Positions 1 through 7,070 of a stretch of 15,208 nucleotides of DNA are shown piece by piece. Source of the DNA: Bryobacterales bacterium (GTDB lineage Bacteria; Acidobacteriota; Terriglobia; Bryobacterales; Bryobacteraceae). Positions within the stretch are counted from its first letter, which is position 1; each line of letters begins with the position of its first letter. Made by a program: the position numbers and the translations under genes. The DNA is taken from NCBI GenBank assembly GCA_025462985.1, contig JAOAPP010000644.1, positions 1 through 15,208 on the forward strand. The letters are read 5' to 3'. The notes beneath the pieces were generated by a model, which did no database searches, was not told where the DNA came from, and saw only the letters and a program-made list of their open reading frames with translations.

Positions 1-46
1 GGAGCCAACGTCGGCGGGGTTGCCCATTGTGGTGTCTGCACCGTGA

Positions 47-1459
47 TTGGAGCCCACACGCATTCATCTTCGGTGGAAGGTTCAGATATCCGGCGATCCG
101 CTGATTCTGGGAGACGCCTGGGAGCGAAGCTACGGCGAGCTTGCGTGGCGCTCCATTGTGCCGGATCGCGTGATGCCGTGGTACTTTCTTACCTACGATC
201 GCGGGGCGCTGCATGGATACGGTGTCAAGACACAAGCAGCCGCGCTTTGCTTCTGGCAACTCGATTCCGAGGGTGTTTCGCTCTGGCTCGACGTGAGCAA
301 CGGCGGCTCCGGGGTCCAATTGGGCGACCGGCAATTGAGCGCCGCCACCGTCATGACACGACAAGGCTCGCGAAACGAGAAGCCCATGGAAGCAGCCGCG
401 GCTTTTTGTCGAAGGCTCTGCCCGACTCCGCGCCTTGCGCACTCGCCTCTTTATGGCAGCAACGACTGGTATTACGCCTACGGAAAGAACAGCGCCGACC
501 AAACGCTTCGTGACGCCGATCTGGTGGCCACGCTGTCCCAATCGAATAAAGTTCGTCCCTTCACGGTGATCGATATGGGTTGGGAAGACGGCTCGGCAAC
601 GTTTCCGAGCATGTCCGAACTTGCCCGCCAGATAAAAGGAAAGCAAGTTCAGCCGGGTCTCTGGATTCGCCCTCTGGAAGCCCCCAAAGACGCTGCGCCC
701 AACCTGCTGTTGCCTTCCGAGCGCTTCGGCAAGTTTGCCGAAAGAAAGCGTGAGCTGGCATTCGACCCCACGATCCCGGAGGCGCTAACGCTGGTTACTC
801 AAAAAGTGAAGACGCCGGTGGATTGGGGCTACGAGCTCATCAAACACGATTTCTCGACGTATGATTTGCTGGGCAAGTGGGGCCGGGAAATGGGACCGGA
901 GCCAACGTCCGCGGGATGGCACCTTCACGACCGCACGCGGACCAACGCCGAGGTGATTCTCGCGCTTTATCAGGCCCTTCGCGAGGCCGCAGGTGAAAAC
1001 GCACTGTTGGTCGGGTGCAACACCATCGGCCACCTGGGCGCAGGAATCTTCGAAGCACAGCGCACGGGCGACGATACGAGCGGCAAGGTCTGGGAACGCA
1101 CGCGGCGCATGGGCGTCAACACGGTTGCGTACCGGCTTCCCCAGCACAATACGTTTTTTGCTATGGATCCCGATTGCGTCGGCATCACTTCGGCAATTCC
1201 GTGGGAGCTGAATCGGCAATGGCTCGATCTGATTGCGAAGACCGGCGCGGCACTCTTTATTTCTCCCGGTCCCGACGCCACAGGTAATGAGCAGCGGTCG
1301 GCGATCAAAGAAGCTTTCGCCGTAGCGGCTTCGCAGAGCGCAAAGGCAACGCCAGAAAACTGGTTCCGCGATTTGACGCCAGAGTCCTGGCTGGTATCTG
1401 GCAATCGGAAGCGCTACAACTGGTACGGCAACTCGGGCTGTTTGCCCTTCGAGATATAA
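47..1459 (+). CDS. GH36/GH27-like glycosidase (alpha-galactosidase-type), probably truncated at the 5' end
   Basis: The frame encodes 470 residues that read like a melibiase/GH36-type (beta/alpha)8 glycosidase acting on alpha-linked sugars. Visible landmarks are VIDMGWEDG (about 174-182), PGLWIRPLEA (203-212), IKHDFS with Asp268 as the likely nucleophile, and a GIFEAQRTGDDTS stretch with Asp342/Asp343 as the likely acid/base. A small C-terminal beta region ends in a natural stop. GH36 enzymes are often longer (about 700 residues) with an N-terminal beta domain; only a short part of that is present here. The start is TTG at 47, which directly follows an in-frame TGA at 44-46, and no Shine-Dalgarno sequence is visible. 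The sequence upstream in the same frame looks coding-like, so this may be a gene broken by a nonsense change. No signal peptide is seen. The family call is firm as to fold and active site; the exact substrate is inference. Confidence 0.7.
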   Translation: MEPTRIHLRWKVQISGDPLILGDAWERSYGELAWRSIVPDRVMPWYFLTYDRGALHGYGVKTQAAALCFWQLDSEGVSLWLDVSNGGSGVQLGDRQLSAATVMTRQGSRNEKPMEAAAAFCRRLCPTPRLAHSPLYGSNDWYYAYGKNSADQTLRDADLVATLSQSNKVRPFTVIDMGWEDGSATFPSMSELARQIKGKQVQPGLWIRPLEAPKDAAPNLLLPSERFGKFAERKRELAFDPTIPEALTLVTQKVKTPVDWGYELIKHDFSTYDLLGKWGREMGPEPTSAGWHLHDRTRTNAEVILALYQALREAAGENALLVGCNTIGHLGAGIFEAQRTGDDTSGKVWERTRRMGVNTVAYRLPQHNTFFAMDPDCVGITSAIPWELNRQWLDLIAKTGAALFISPGPDATGNEQRSAIKEAFAVAASQSAKATPENWFRDLTPESWLVSGNRKRYNWYGNSGCLPFEI

Positions 1460-1502
1460 GACGTTCAGTTCATGGAGCTGTGGCCGGCTCCGGAAGGTCC
1501 GG

Positions 1503-1765
1503 GTGAAGGCTCATCATGGCCTGATTTGCCTGCTCTGCTTTCAGCCGGTAGAATTCCGCTTTCTGTTCTTGCGCCGCAGCGACCCGGCCGCTTTCAACTT
1601 CCTGAATCATTCGCTGAAGCAGTTCAACGCAGACGGCACGAACCGCGATCTGAGGCTCAAGTTCACAAGCGCTGTGCCGGGCTCCACCAGCACCAACCGC
1701 TCACCACCGGTAAGCCGATCTACACGGTTGGCAACCGGCTGATCGAAATGGCGATCAAATACTAA
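1503..1765 (+). pseudogene. Remnant of the C-terminus of an Oar-like TonB-dependent receptor, frameshifted
   Basis: Two reading frames together give the end of an outer-membrane beta-barrel receptor. In the frame of 1503 the text VEFRFLF then AFNFLNHSLKQFNADGTN and DLRLKFTS is seen, which matches the FNxxNH strand typical of large TonB/carboxypeptidase-regulatory-like receptors common in Acidobacteriota. Near 1695-1700 (after STSTN) the sense passes to the frame of 1472, giving PLTTGKPIYTVGNRLIEMAIKY and a stop at 1763-1765. Intact receptors of this family are about 1000 residues, so only the last 75 or so survive. No start or Shine-Dalgarno sequence supports expression. The intrinsic terminator just downstream probably belonged to the intact gene. 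The family assignment rests on pattern recognition only; a single-base sequencing error could explain the frameshift but not the missing bulk of the gene. Confidence 0.6.
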
Positions 1766-1800
1766 TTCTAAATCCGCCGACTCTGTAGCTACGGTGATAC

Positions 1801-1833
1801 AAAAAACGGGCGGCTTCGGCTGCCCCTTTTTTT
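1801..1833 (+). terminator. Rho-independent terminator after the receptor remnant
   Basis: A 7-bp stem (1808-1814 with 1819-1825, one G-U pair) closes a TTCG tetraloop with a C-G closing pair. It is followed by seven T (1827-1833) and preceded by six A. It therefore acts on the + strand and may be bidirectional. It separates the decayed glycosidase/receptor region from the penicillin-binding protein gene. Confidence 0.9.
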
Positions 1834-1940
1834 GATGGGGTCCTTCAATCGATCCGAAACCGTATCCGTTAATCGGTATCCTACGAATGTCTGTTTGGAG
1901 GCTTCGCGGGTAGTTTTCCCGGCCTTCTTTCTGAAACCAC
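1834..1940. other. Short intergenic region before the penicillin-binding protein gene
   Basis: These 107 bases hold no gene that can be supported. Neither a convincing sigma-70 promoter nor a strong Shine-Dalgarno sequence is visible ahead of the GTG at 1941. A TGGAGG stretch lies near 1896-1901 but is too far away to serve that start. Confidence 0.4.
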
Positions 1941-4577
1941 GTGGAAGTTCAAACCCCAGCTCGTCCCCCTTGGCAACAAATCCTGCTTTCGCTTTGGCGC
2001 AACCCCGCGGTTCGCATCGCGCTCGCCGTCTTCTTTCTCCTGTTCATTGCCGTCTGGATCACGTTTTCTGTCTTTTACTCCAGATATGAGCGGATCGTCG
2101 ATGACCGCATCCGGCGACCTATCTTCAACGAACCGGCACAGATCTTCGCTGCCGCCGACCGCGTAGGCATCGGCGATGAGAGGACGATGAGCGGCATCAT
2201 TGCCGAGCTTCGCTCGGCCGGATATGTGTCGGGCAGCGACGGCACGACTTCGAATGTCGGCGTGTATTCGCAGCACGGACCAAAGATTCAGGTCAGGCCC
2301 GGGCCGGCGAGCTACCAGCCCGGCCAGGAAGCGACCCTGCGTGTGGCGGACGGCGAGGTCCAGAGCATCACCGGACCGAAGGGAGAGTCGCTCTCCTTTT
2401 ATGACCTGGAGCCGCAGCTTGTCACGGACCTGTTCGATGCCAAGAGCCGTTCCAAGCGGCGGCTGCTGACCTACGCCGAGATTCCCGCCGTGGTGCGGGA
2501 TGCGATCGTTTCCGTGGAGGATCGCCGGTTCTTCGAGCACCGGGGCATCAACTACGTCCGCCTCGCCGAAGGGCTCCTCACGCCAATTCTGCGGCACCGG
2601 CGCATGCAGGGCGGTTCCACCCTGACGATGCAGATGGCGCGCAGCTTTTTCCTCTCGAATGAGCGAAGCGCGCGGCGCAAACTGGCCGAGATGATGATCG
2701 CGCTCATCCTGGAACGACGCTTCACAAAGGAGCAGATCCTGGAAATCTACGTGAACCAGGTAGATCTGGGCCAGCGCGGGTCCTTCAACATTCGAGGGTT
2801 CGGCGAGGCGGCCCAAGCCTACTTCGGCAAGGACGTCAAGAGCCTGAATCTGCCCCAGGCCGCGTTGCTTGCGGGCTTAGTCAATGGCCCGAGTTACTTC
2901 TCTCCATTTCGTCATCCGGACCGCGCTCTCACCCGGCGAAACGTGGTACTGAACGCCATGTATGAGAACCACGTCATCAGCAAGGAGAAACTGGCCGAGG
3001 CAAAAGCAACTCCGCTGAAGCTGGCACCGGTGAGCAGCCGGGCCGAAGAAGCACCATACTATGTGGATTTGGTTCGGGATCGCCTGCTTTCGAAATACAG
3101 CGAATCGGAACTCGACACCGGAGCTCTTCGAGTCTACACGGCACTGGATAGCCAGTTACAGAAGGCCGCCGCCGAGGCGGTGGAAGCAGGAATGCAGCAG
3201 GTGGACGCGGCGATTATCCGCCAGCGGACCCGCAAGATTCGGCAGGGCAAAGGCAAGAATGCAACCGTGACGACTCAGGTTGCGCCCGGGCCCATGCCGC
3301 AAGTGGCCTTGATTGCGCTCGACCCGCACACCGGTGAGGTGCTGGCGCTTGCCGGCGGGCGCGATTACTCCGCTAGCCAGTTGAATCACGCTCTCTCCAA
3401 CCGCCCGACCGGCTCCATTTTCAAACCGTTTGTTTATGCGGCAGCGATGAACACCGCGCTGACGGGCGACCCGGCCAAGGCGTTTACACAGATCACGATG
3501 CTCGACGCCAGCGAAGGGGTTTTCGACGACAACGGAAAGCCGTGGTCGCCTCATAACTTTGACTCGTCGGAAAGTACAGGCGAGGTCACGGCCCGCTTCG
3601 CGCTGGCGCACTCCATCAACACGGCAACGGTTCGGCTGGCGCAGATGGTTGGCCTGGACAACGTGGTGCAACTGGCGAAGTCGGCAGGAATTGAGGGCGT
3701 GAAAGCAACGCCTTCCATGGCAATCGGAACATACAGCGCGACACCGCTCGAAATGGCCGGCGCCTATACCGTGTTCGCGAACGGCGGGGTTCGGCTGCCC
3801 ACGACGTTTATCCGTTCGATCCGCACGGGAACTGAGGAAAGCGACAGGTCTGGCGTCGAGGACGATGGTGGAAGCAAGGCCACCGTTCTGGACAGTCGCG
3901 TCGCTTATGTGATGACGGATATGATGCAAGCCGTTCTGGACGGCGGGACTGCCAGTGCGGTGCGTGCGCGCTTTAACTCGCCGGCAGCAGGCAAAACCGG
4001 CAGTTCTCACGACGCCTGGTTCGCAGGCTATACGTCCAACCTGCTTTGCATTATCTGGGTCGGCAACGACGATTACACGGATATCAAGATTGAGGGCGCT
4101 CGGGCGGCTGCTCCGATCTGGACCGATTTCATGCTGCGCGCCCGCAAGCTGAGCCGATATCACGATATGAAGCCGTTCACTCCGCCGGCCGGAGTGCTTC
4201 CGGTACACCTGGACAAGGCCTCCAACCTGCCCGCTGATGACACCTGCCCGGATGACTACGACGCCTACTTCATAGACGGGACCATTCCGTCGGCGACTTG
4301 CGGCCACCCGGAAGGCCCATCGAGGAATCTCTTTGAAAAGATGTTCGGCATCGGAGGACATCCGAAGCCGGTGCTTCCTCCCATCACGGAACCTGTACCT
4401 CCTTCGCAAGGAACCACACCGGGCCAACCGACCGCAACAAATCCGGGTTCTGTGACTCCACCGACAAATCCAGAGGTCAAGCCGAAGAAAAAGGGATTCT
4501 GGCACCGGCTTTTTGGGGGCGGCAAGAAAGATGAGGATTCGGGCGAAGCTCCGGCCCAGCCGCCGGCTCCGCAGTGA
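1941..4577 (+). CDS. Class A penicillin-binding protein, PBP1B-like (glycosyltransferase/transpeptidase)
   Basis: This bifunctional peptidoglycan synthase polymerises lipid II and cross-links the strands in the periplasm. The 878-residue protein has a short cytoplasmic tail, one membrane anchor (about 24-46) and a UB2H-like region (about 52-150) as in PBP1B. The GT51 glycosyltransferase follows, with catalytic Glu193 in SVEDRRFFEH, GGSTLTMQ at 224-231 and EIYVNQVDLGQ. The transpeptidase has SxxK as Ser492-Ile-Phe-Lys495, SxN as Ser558-Ile-Asn560 and KTG at 685-687. A C-terminal extension carries a Cys pair (769 and 787), then a Pro/Thr-rich linker and a basic KPKKKGFWHRLFGGGKK tail. GTG at 1941 is the first possible start because an in-frame TGA lies at 1932-1934; the Shine-Dalgarno sequence is poor. 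Family and activity are sure; naming it mrcB would be going too far. Confidence 0.95.
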   Translation: MEVQTPARPPWQQILLSLWRNPAVRIALAVFFLLFIAVWITFSVFYSRYERIVDDRIRRPIFNEPAQIFAAADRVGIGDERTMSGIIAELRSAGYVSGSDGTTSNVGVYSQHGPKIQVRPGPASYQPGQEATLRVADGEVQSITGPKGESLSFYDLEPQLVTDLFDAKSRSKRRLLTYAEIPAVVRDAIVSVEDRRFFEHRGINYVRLAEGLLTPILRHRRMQGGSTLTMQMARSFFLSNERSARRKLAEMMIALILERRFTKEQILEIYVNQVDLGQRGSFNIRGFGEAAQAYFGKDVKSLNLPQAALLAGLVNGPSYFSPFRHPDRALTRRNVVLNAMYENHVISKEKLAEAKATPLKLAPVSSRAEEAPYYVDLVRDRLLSKYSESELDTGALRVYTALDSQLQKAAAEAVEAGMQQVDAAIIRQRTRKIRQGKGKNATVTTQVAPGPMPQVALIALDPHTGEVLALAGGRDYSASQLNHALSNRPTGSIFKPFVYAAAMNTALTGDPAKAFTQITMLDASEGVFDDNGKPWSPHNFDSSESTGEVTARFALAHSINTATVRLAQMVGLDNVVQLAKSAGIEGVKATPSMAIGTYSATPLEMAGAYTVFANGGVRLPTTFIRSIRTGTEESDRSGVEDDGGSKATVLDSRVAYVMTDMMQAVLDGGTASAVRARFNSPAAGKTGSSHDAWFAGYTSNLLCIIWVGNDDYTDIKIEGARAAAPIWTDFMLRARKLSRYHDMKPFTPPAGVLPVHLDKASNLPADDTCPDDYDAYFIDGTIPSATCGHPEGPSRNLFEKMFGIGGHPKPVLPPITEPVPPSQGTTPGQPTATNPGSVTPPTNPEVKPKKKGFWHRLFGGGKKDEDSGEAPAQPPAPQ

Positions 4578-4635
4578 CAGACTAGCTGACTCGCTGCAGT
4601 AAGTAACGATTCTGTGGCGGCACGAAAGGGACCTC

Positions 4636-4953
4636 ATGCATTCTCCCGATCCCCTTGTCGCCACGGGCGTAACAATCTCGACGGCTCTTACCGATGCCGT
4701 CTACGTGTTGTTCAGTTCGGCGGTAGCAGCGCGGCGTAGATTCATCGCTGCAAACTGGAGCAGTCTCTGGTACATGCTGTCCGCCTTCGCGGTAATCAGC
4801 TACACCGGTAATTCGCTGTACGTGGTTTTCGCAGCTTTGGGCTCGTGGCTGGGCGCATTCGGCGCAGTAACCTGGCTGAATCGAAAAGGCGGTACAACTC
4901 CGTATGAAAGCCCACGCAAGCGAGGATCTGCCGATCGACATTTTCTGGATTGA
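4636..4953 (+). CDS. Small unidentified membrane protein
   Basis: The 105-residue protein has no function I can name. It contains a short polar N-terminus, a hydrophobic stretch around 10-31, then about 45-80 (WYMLSAFAVIS and NSLYVVFAALGSWLGAFGAVTW), giving two or three likely membrane helices. The last 20 residues are hydrophilic and rich in Arg/Lys. An AAAGGGA ribosome site sits 5 bases before the ATG, which supports translation. It lies 58 bases after the penicillin-binding protein gene and 60 before the GlsB-like gene. Its TGA overlaps the -35 box of the next promoter. The phrase DAVYVLFSSAVAARRR followed by an aromatic-rich helix resembles short conserved hypothetical proteins I have seen in soil bacteria, but I cannot give a family name. 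Confidence 0.7.
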   Translation: MHSPDPLVATGVTISTALTDAVYVLFSSAVAARRRFIAANWSSLWYMLSAFAVISYTGNSLYVVFAALGSWLGAFGAVTWLNRKGGTTPYESPRKRGSADRHFLD

Positions 4954-4978
4954 ACTTGTGCGCTCCGGGATCTATAGT
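4950..4978 (+). promoter_or_regulatory. Candidate sigma-70 promoter for the GlsB-like gene
   Basis: TTGAAC at 4950-4955 (4 of 6 consensus positions) and TATAGT at 4973-4978 (5 of 6) are 17 bases apart. Transcription would start near 4985, about 30 bases before the ATG. The -35 box overlaps the stop codon of the upstream gene. Confidence 0.6.
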
Positions 4979-5013
4979 TTGAATCGGGCAGTACATCTAG
5001 CTAAGGAGCGAGA

Positions 5014-5274
5014 ATGCACATCATCTGGACTTTGATCATCGGACTAATCGTGGGGGCAGTGGCGAAGCTGCTCATGCCTGGCCGAGATCCCGGCGGTTTC
5101 ATCATTACTATTTTGCTAGGCATCGCGGGATCCTTTGTCGGAACCTTCATTGGAAGAGCACTGGGCTTTTACGGCGAGGGGGGTGGCGCAGGGTTCATCA
5201 TGTCAGTCGTTGGCGCGATTATCCTGCTGCTTCTCTACCGGCTGATCATAGGACGAAGAACCACTTCGGTCTAA
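5014..5274 (+). CDS. GlsB/YeaQ/YmgE family (transglycosylase-associated) membrane protein
   Basis: This small inner-membrane protein of 86 residues belongs to the family named after E. coli YeaQ/YmgE and Gram-positive GlsB, which is often linked to stress responses; the biochemical role is unknown. The family signature is clear: an N-terminal helix IIWTLIIGLIVGAVAKLLMPG, then GGFIITILLGIAGSFVGTFIGRALG, and a last helix SVVGAIILLLLYRLI followed by basic residues. The Gly-rich helices and length are typical. The start is well supported by AAGGAG at 5003-5008, 5 bases before the ATG, and by the promoter at 4950-4978. It is probably transcribed alone, since 125 bases follow before the next gene. 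The name transglycosylase-associated is historical and does not mean it has enzyme activity. Confidence 0.93.
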   Translation: MHIIWTLIIGLIVGAVAKLLMPGRDPGGFIITILLGIAGSFVGTFIGRALGFYGEGGGAGFIMSVVGAIILLLLYRLIIGRRTTSV

Positions 5275-5399
5275 AAGTAGCTTAGGCTCCTAATCAGATC
5301 TGTGACCTGGCGCACTTGCGCACGCCGCAATCCTTCGCAGCCGCGGAGAATTTTACGTGCGCTGAGCTAGGCGCGCCATAACGCGCGACAATGTAGCTC
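5275..5399. other. Intergenic region before the receiver-flavoprotein operon
   Basis: These 125 bases contain no gene or hairpin terminator that I can support. The promoter of the three-gene operon should be here, but no clear -35/-10 pair is visible. The ATG at 5400 lacks a Shine-Dalgarno sequence, which would fit a short-leader or leaderless transcript. Confidence 0.35.
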
Positions 5400-7070
5400 A
5401 TGGCGCGACCGGCAATCCTGACAATCGACGACGACCCGGAAGTACTACTTTCGATCGAACGCGACCTCCGCCAGCGCTACAGCGAGAAGTATCGAATCCT
5501 GCGCGCCGATTCAGGACGGAACGCGCTGGATCTCCTCAAGAAGCTTCTTCAGCGGGGCGATCCCGTGGCTCTGCTGCTGGTAGATCACCGCATGCCGCAA
5601 ATGAACGGCATTGAAACGCTGATCGAGGCGATGAAGCTGTATCCGGACGCCAAGCGTGTTCTGCTGACCGCGTATGCGGACACGGATGCGGCAATAAAGG
5701 CGATCAACGATGTCCAGCTGAACCACTACCTGTTGAAGCCCTGGCATCCGCCCGAGCGGAATCTATTTCCGGTTGTCGATGACCTTCTCGATGACTGGTA
5801 TGCCAACTTTCACCCTCCCTTTGAGGGCATTCGGGTTCTGGGAACGCGCTGGTCTCCGCGATCCTATGAGCTCCGCGACTTTCTGGCCCGGACACAGGTC
5901 CCATTCGAATGGCTGGATGCCGAAGCCGCAGACAGGATCCCCGAAGTGAAGCGGCTCTTGAGCACTTTCGATGGTAGAACGCCAAAGCTGCCGACCGTCA
6001 TCTTTCCGACAGGAGACCGGCTGGAGCAGCCTGCCCTCAGCGAAGTGGTGGAGCGGCTCGGTCTGCGCACTCGCGCCGGCATGGATTTCTACGATGTCGC
6101 GATTGTGGGCGGAGGACCCGCAGGATTGGCGGCCTCTGTCTACGGCGCCTCCGAAGGTCTCAAGACCATCATGATCGAGCGTGAAGCCCCGGGCGGACAG
6201 GCTGGCTTGAGCTCTCGCATCGAGAACTACCTTGGCTTTCCTTCGGGTCTGTCCGGAGCGATCTTCGCCCGGCGCGCAGTCGATCAGGCGCGGCGTTTCG
6301 GAGTTGAAATCGTGTCTCCGCAGGAGGCAACATCGATCCGCAGCGATGGCCCGTATCGCTATGTCCGCCTGAGCGATGGGAACGAACTTTCGTGCCACGC
6401 GATGATTCTCGCCATGGGCGTGCAATGGCGCAAACTCGGGATTCCAGGCGAAGACCGTCTGCAGGGGGCAGGAGTTTACTACGGAGCAGGCTCTACCGAA
6501 GCCATCTCGTGCCGCGACGAGGATGTCTATCTGGTTGGGGGCGCTAACTCCGCCGGCCAGGCCGCAATGTTCTTCTCGAATTTCGCCCGTCGGGTCATCA
6601 TGCTCGTGCGCGGCCCATCCCTCGCCGCTACGATGTCGCAGTACTTGATCGATCAAATCGGTCAGATGCCAAATATCTCTATAGAAACACGATCCCGCGT
6701 CATCGAGGTTCACGGCGACAGTCACCTGGAAGGCATCACCGTGGTTTGCGATGCCAGCGGCGAGGCCCGGCAAGTCCCCGCAAGCGCGCTATTCATCTTC
6801 ATCGGCGCACAGCCGCACACTGCCTGGCTGGACGGTGCGGTCGAGCGAGACGAGCGAGGCTTCATCATCACGGGCCAGGACCTGATTCGAGATGGCAAGC
6901 GGCCGAGAGGCTGGTCGTCCGACCGCGATCCGGGATTACTCGAAACCAGCGTTCCCGGCGTGTTTGCGGTGGGTGACGTTCGTCACGGGTCCATCAAGCG
7001 CGTCGCTTCCGGCGTCGGAGAAGGCTCGGTTGCTATTCAATTCGTTCATCAATACTTGAGCAAAATCTGA
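5400..7070 (+). CDS. Response regulator receiver fused to glutaredoxin-like and thioredoxin-reductase-like flavoprotein domains
   Basis: A 556-residue cytoplasmic fusion. Residues 1-130 form a receiver with the acidic pocket Asp10-Asp12, phospho-acceptor Asp62 (LLLVDHRMP), Thr90 and Lys113 (LLKPW). Residues about 144-221 look like a glutaredoxin-type fold (VLGTRWSPRSYELRDFL), but the usual CPxC site reads WSPRS. Residues 230-556 are a pyridine-nucleotide flavoprotein: FAD motif GGGPAGLAA (237-245), NAD(P)H motif VGGANSAGQAA (379-389) and the C-terminal GVFAVGDVRHG motif. Where thioredoxin reductases carry CxxC, this protein has YGAGSTEA (361-368), so it cannot use the standard dithiol relay. 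Fusions of this kind are known as fused response regulator/thioredoxin-disulfide reductases. The stop shares one base with the next gene, a kinase that is its probable phosphodonor. No Shine-Dalgarno sequence precedes the ATG. The true electron acceptor is unknown. Confidence 0.9.
   Translation: MARPAILTIDDDPEVLLSIERDLRQRYSEKYRILRADSGRNALDLLKKLLQRGDPVALLLVDHRMPQMNGIETLIEAMKLYPDAKRVLLTAYADTDAAIKAINDVQLNHYLLKPWHPPERNLFPVVDDLLDDWYANFHPPFEGIRVLGTRWSPRSYELRDFLARTQVPFEWLDAEAADRIPEVKRLLSTFDGRTPKLPTVIFPTGDRLEQPALSEVVERLGLRTRAGMDFYDVAIVGGGPAGLAASVYGASEGLKTIMIEREAPGGQAGLSSRIENYLGFPSGLSGAIFARRAVDQARRFGVEIVSPQEATSIRSDGPYRYVRLSDGNELSCHAMILAMGVQWRKLGIPGEDRLQGAGVYYGAGSTEAISCRDEDVYLVGGANSAGQAAMFFSNFARRVIMLVRGPSLAATMSQYLIDQIGQMPNISIETRSRVIEVHGDSHLEGITVVCDASGEARQVPASALFIFIGAQPHTAWLDGAVERDERGFIITGQDLIRDGKRPRGWSSDRDPGLLETSVPGVFAVGDVRHGSIKRVASGVGEGSVAIQFVHQYLSKI

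Noticed and set aside
2..18. GAGCCAACGTCGGCGGG resembles a stretch near 900-916 (one mismatch)
   Set aside because: A single short match in GC-rich sequence can easily be chance; no flanking similarity extends it.
43..513. 156-residue frame starting at GTG 43
   Set aside because: It overlaps the glycosidase in another frame and has an Arg/Ala-rich, unstructured composition.
1881..2816. 311-residue open frame on the minus strand
   Set aside because: Antisense to the start of the penicillin-binding protein gene, with no recognisable domain or ribosome site.
3156..4664. 502-residue open frame on the minus strand
   Set aside because: It lies opposite the penicillin-binding protein gene, is rich in Arg and Cys, shows no domain, and the plus-strand frame has full catalytic motifs.
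5763..6773. 336-residue open frame on the minus strand
   Set aside because: Antisense shadow of the receiver-flavoprotein gene; composition is that of a reverse complement of a coding sequence.
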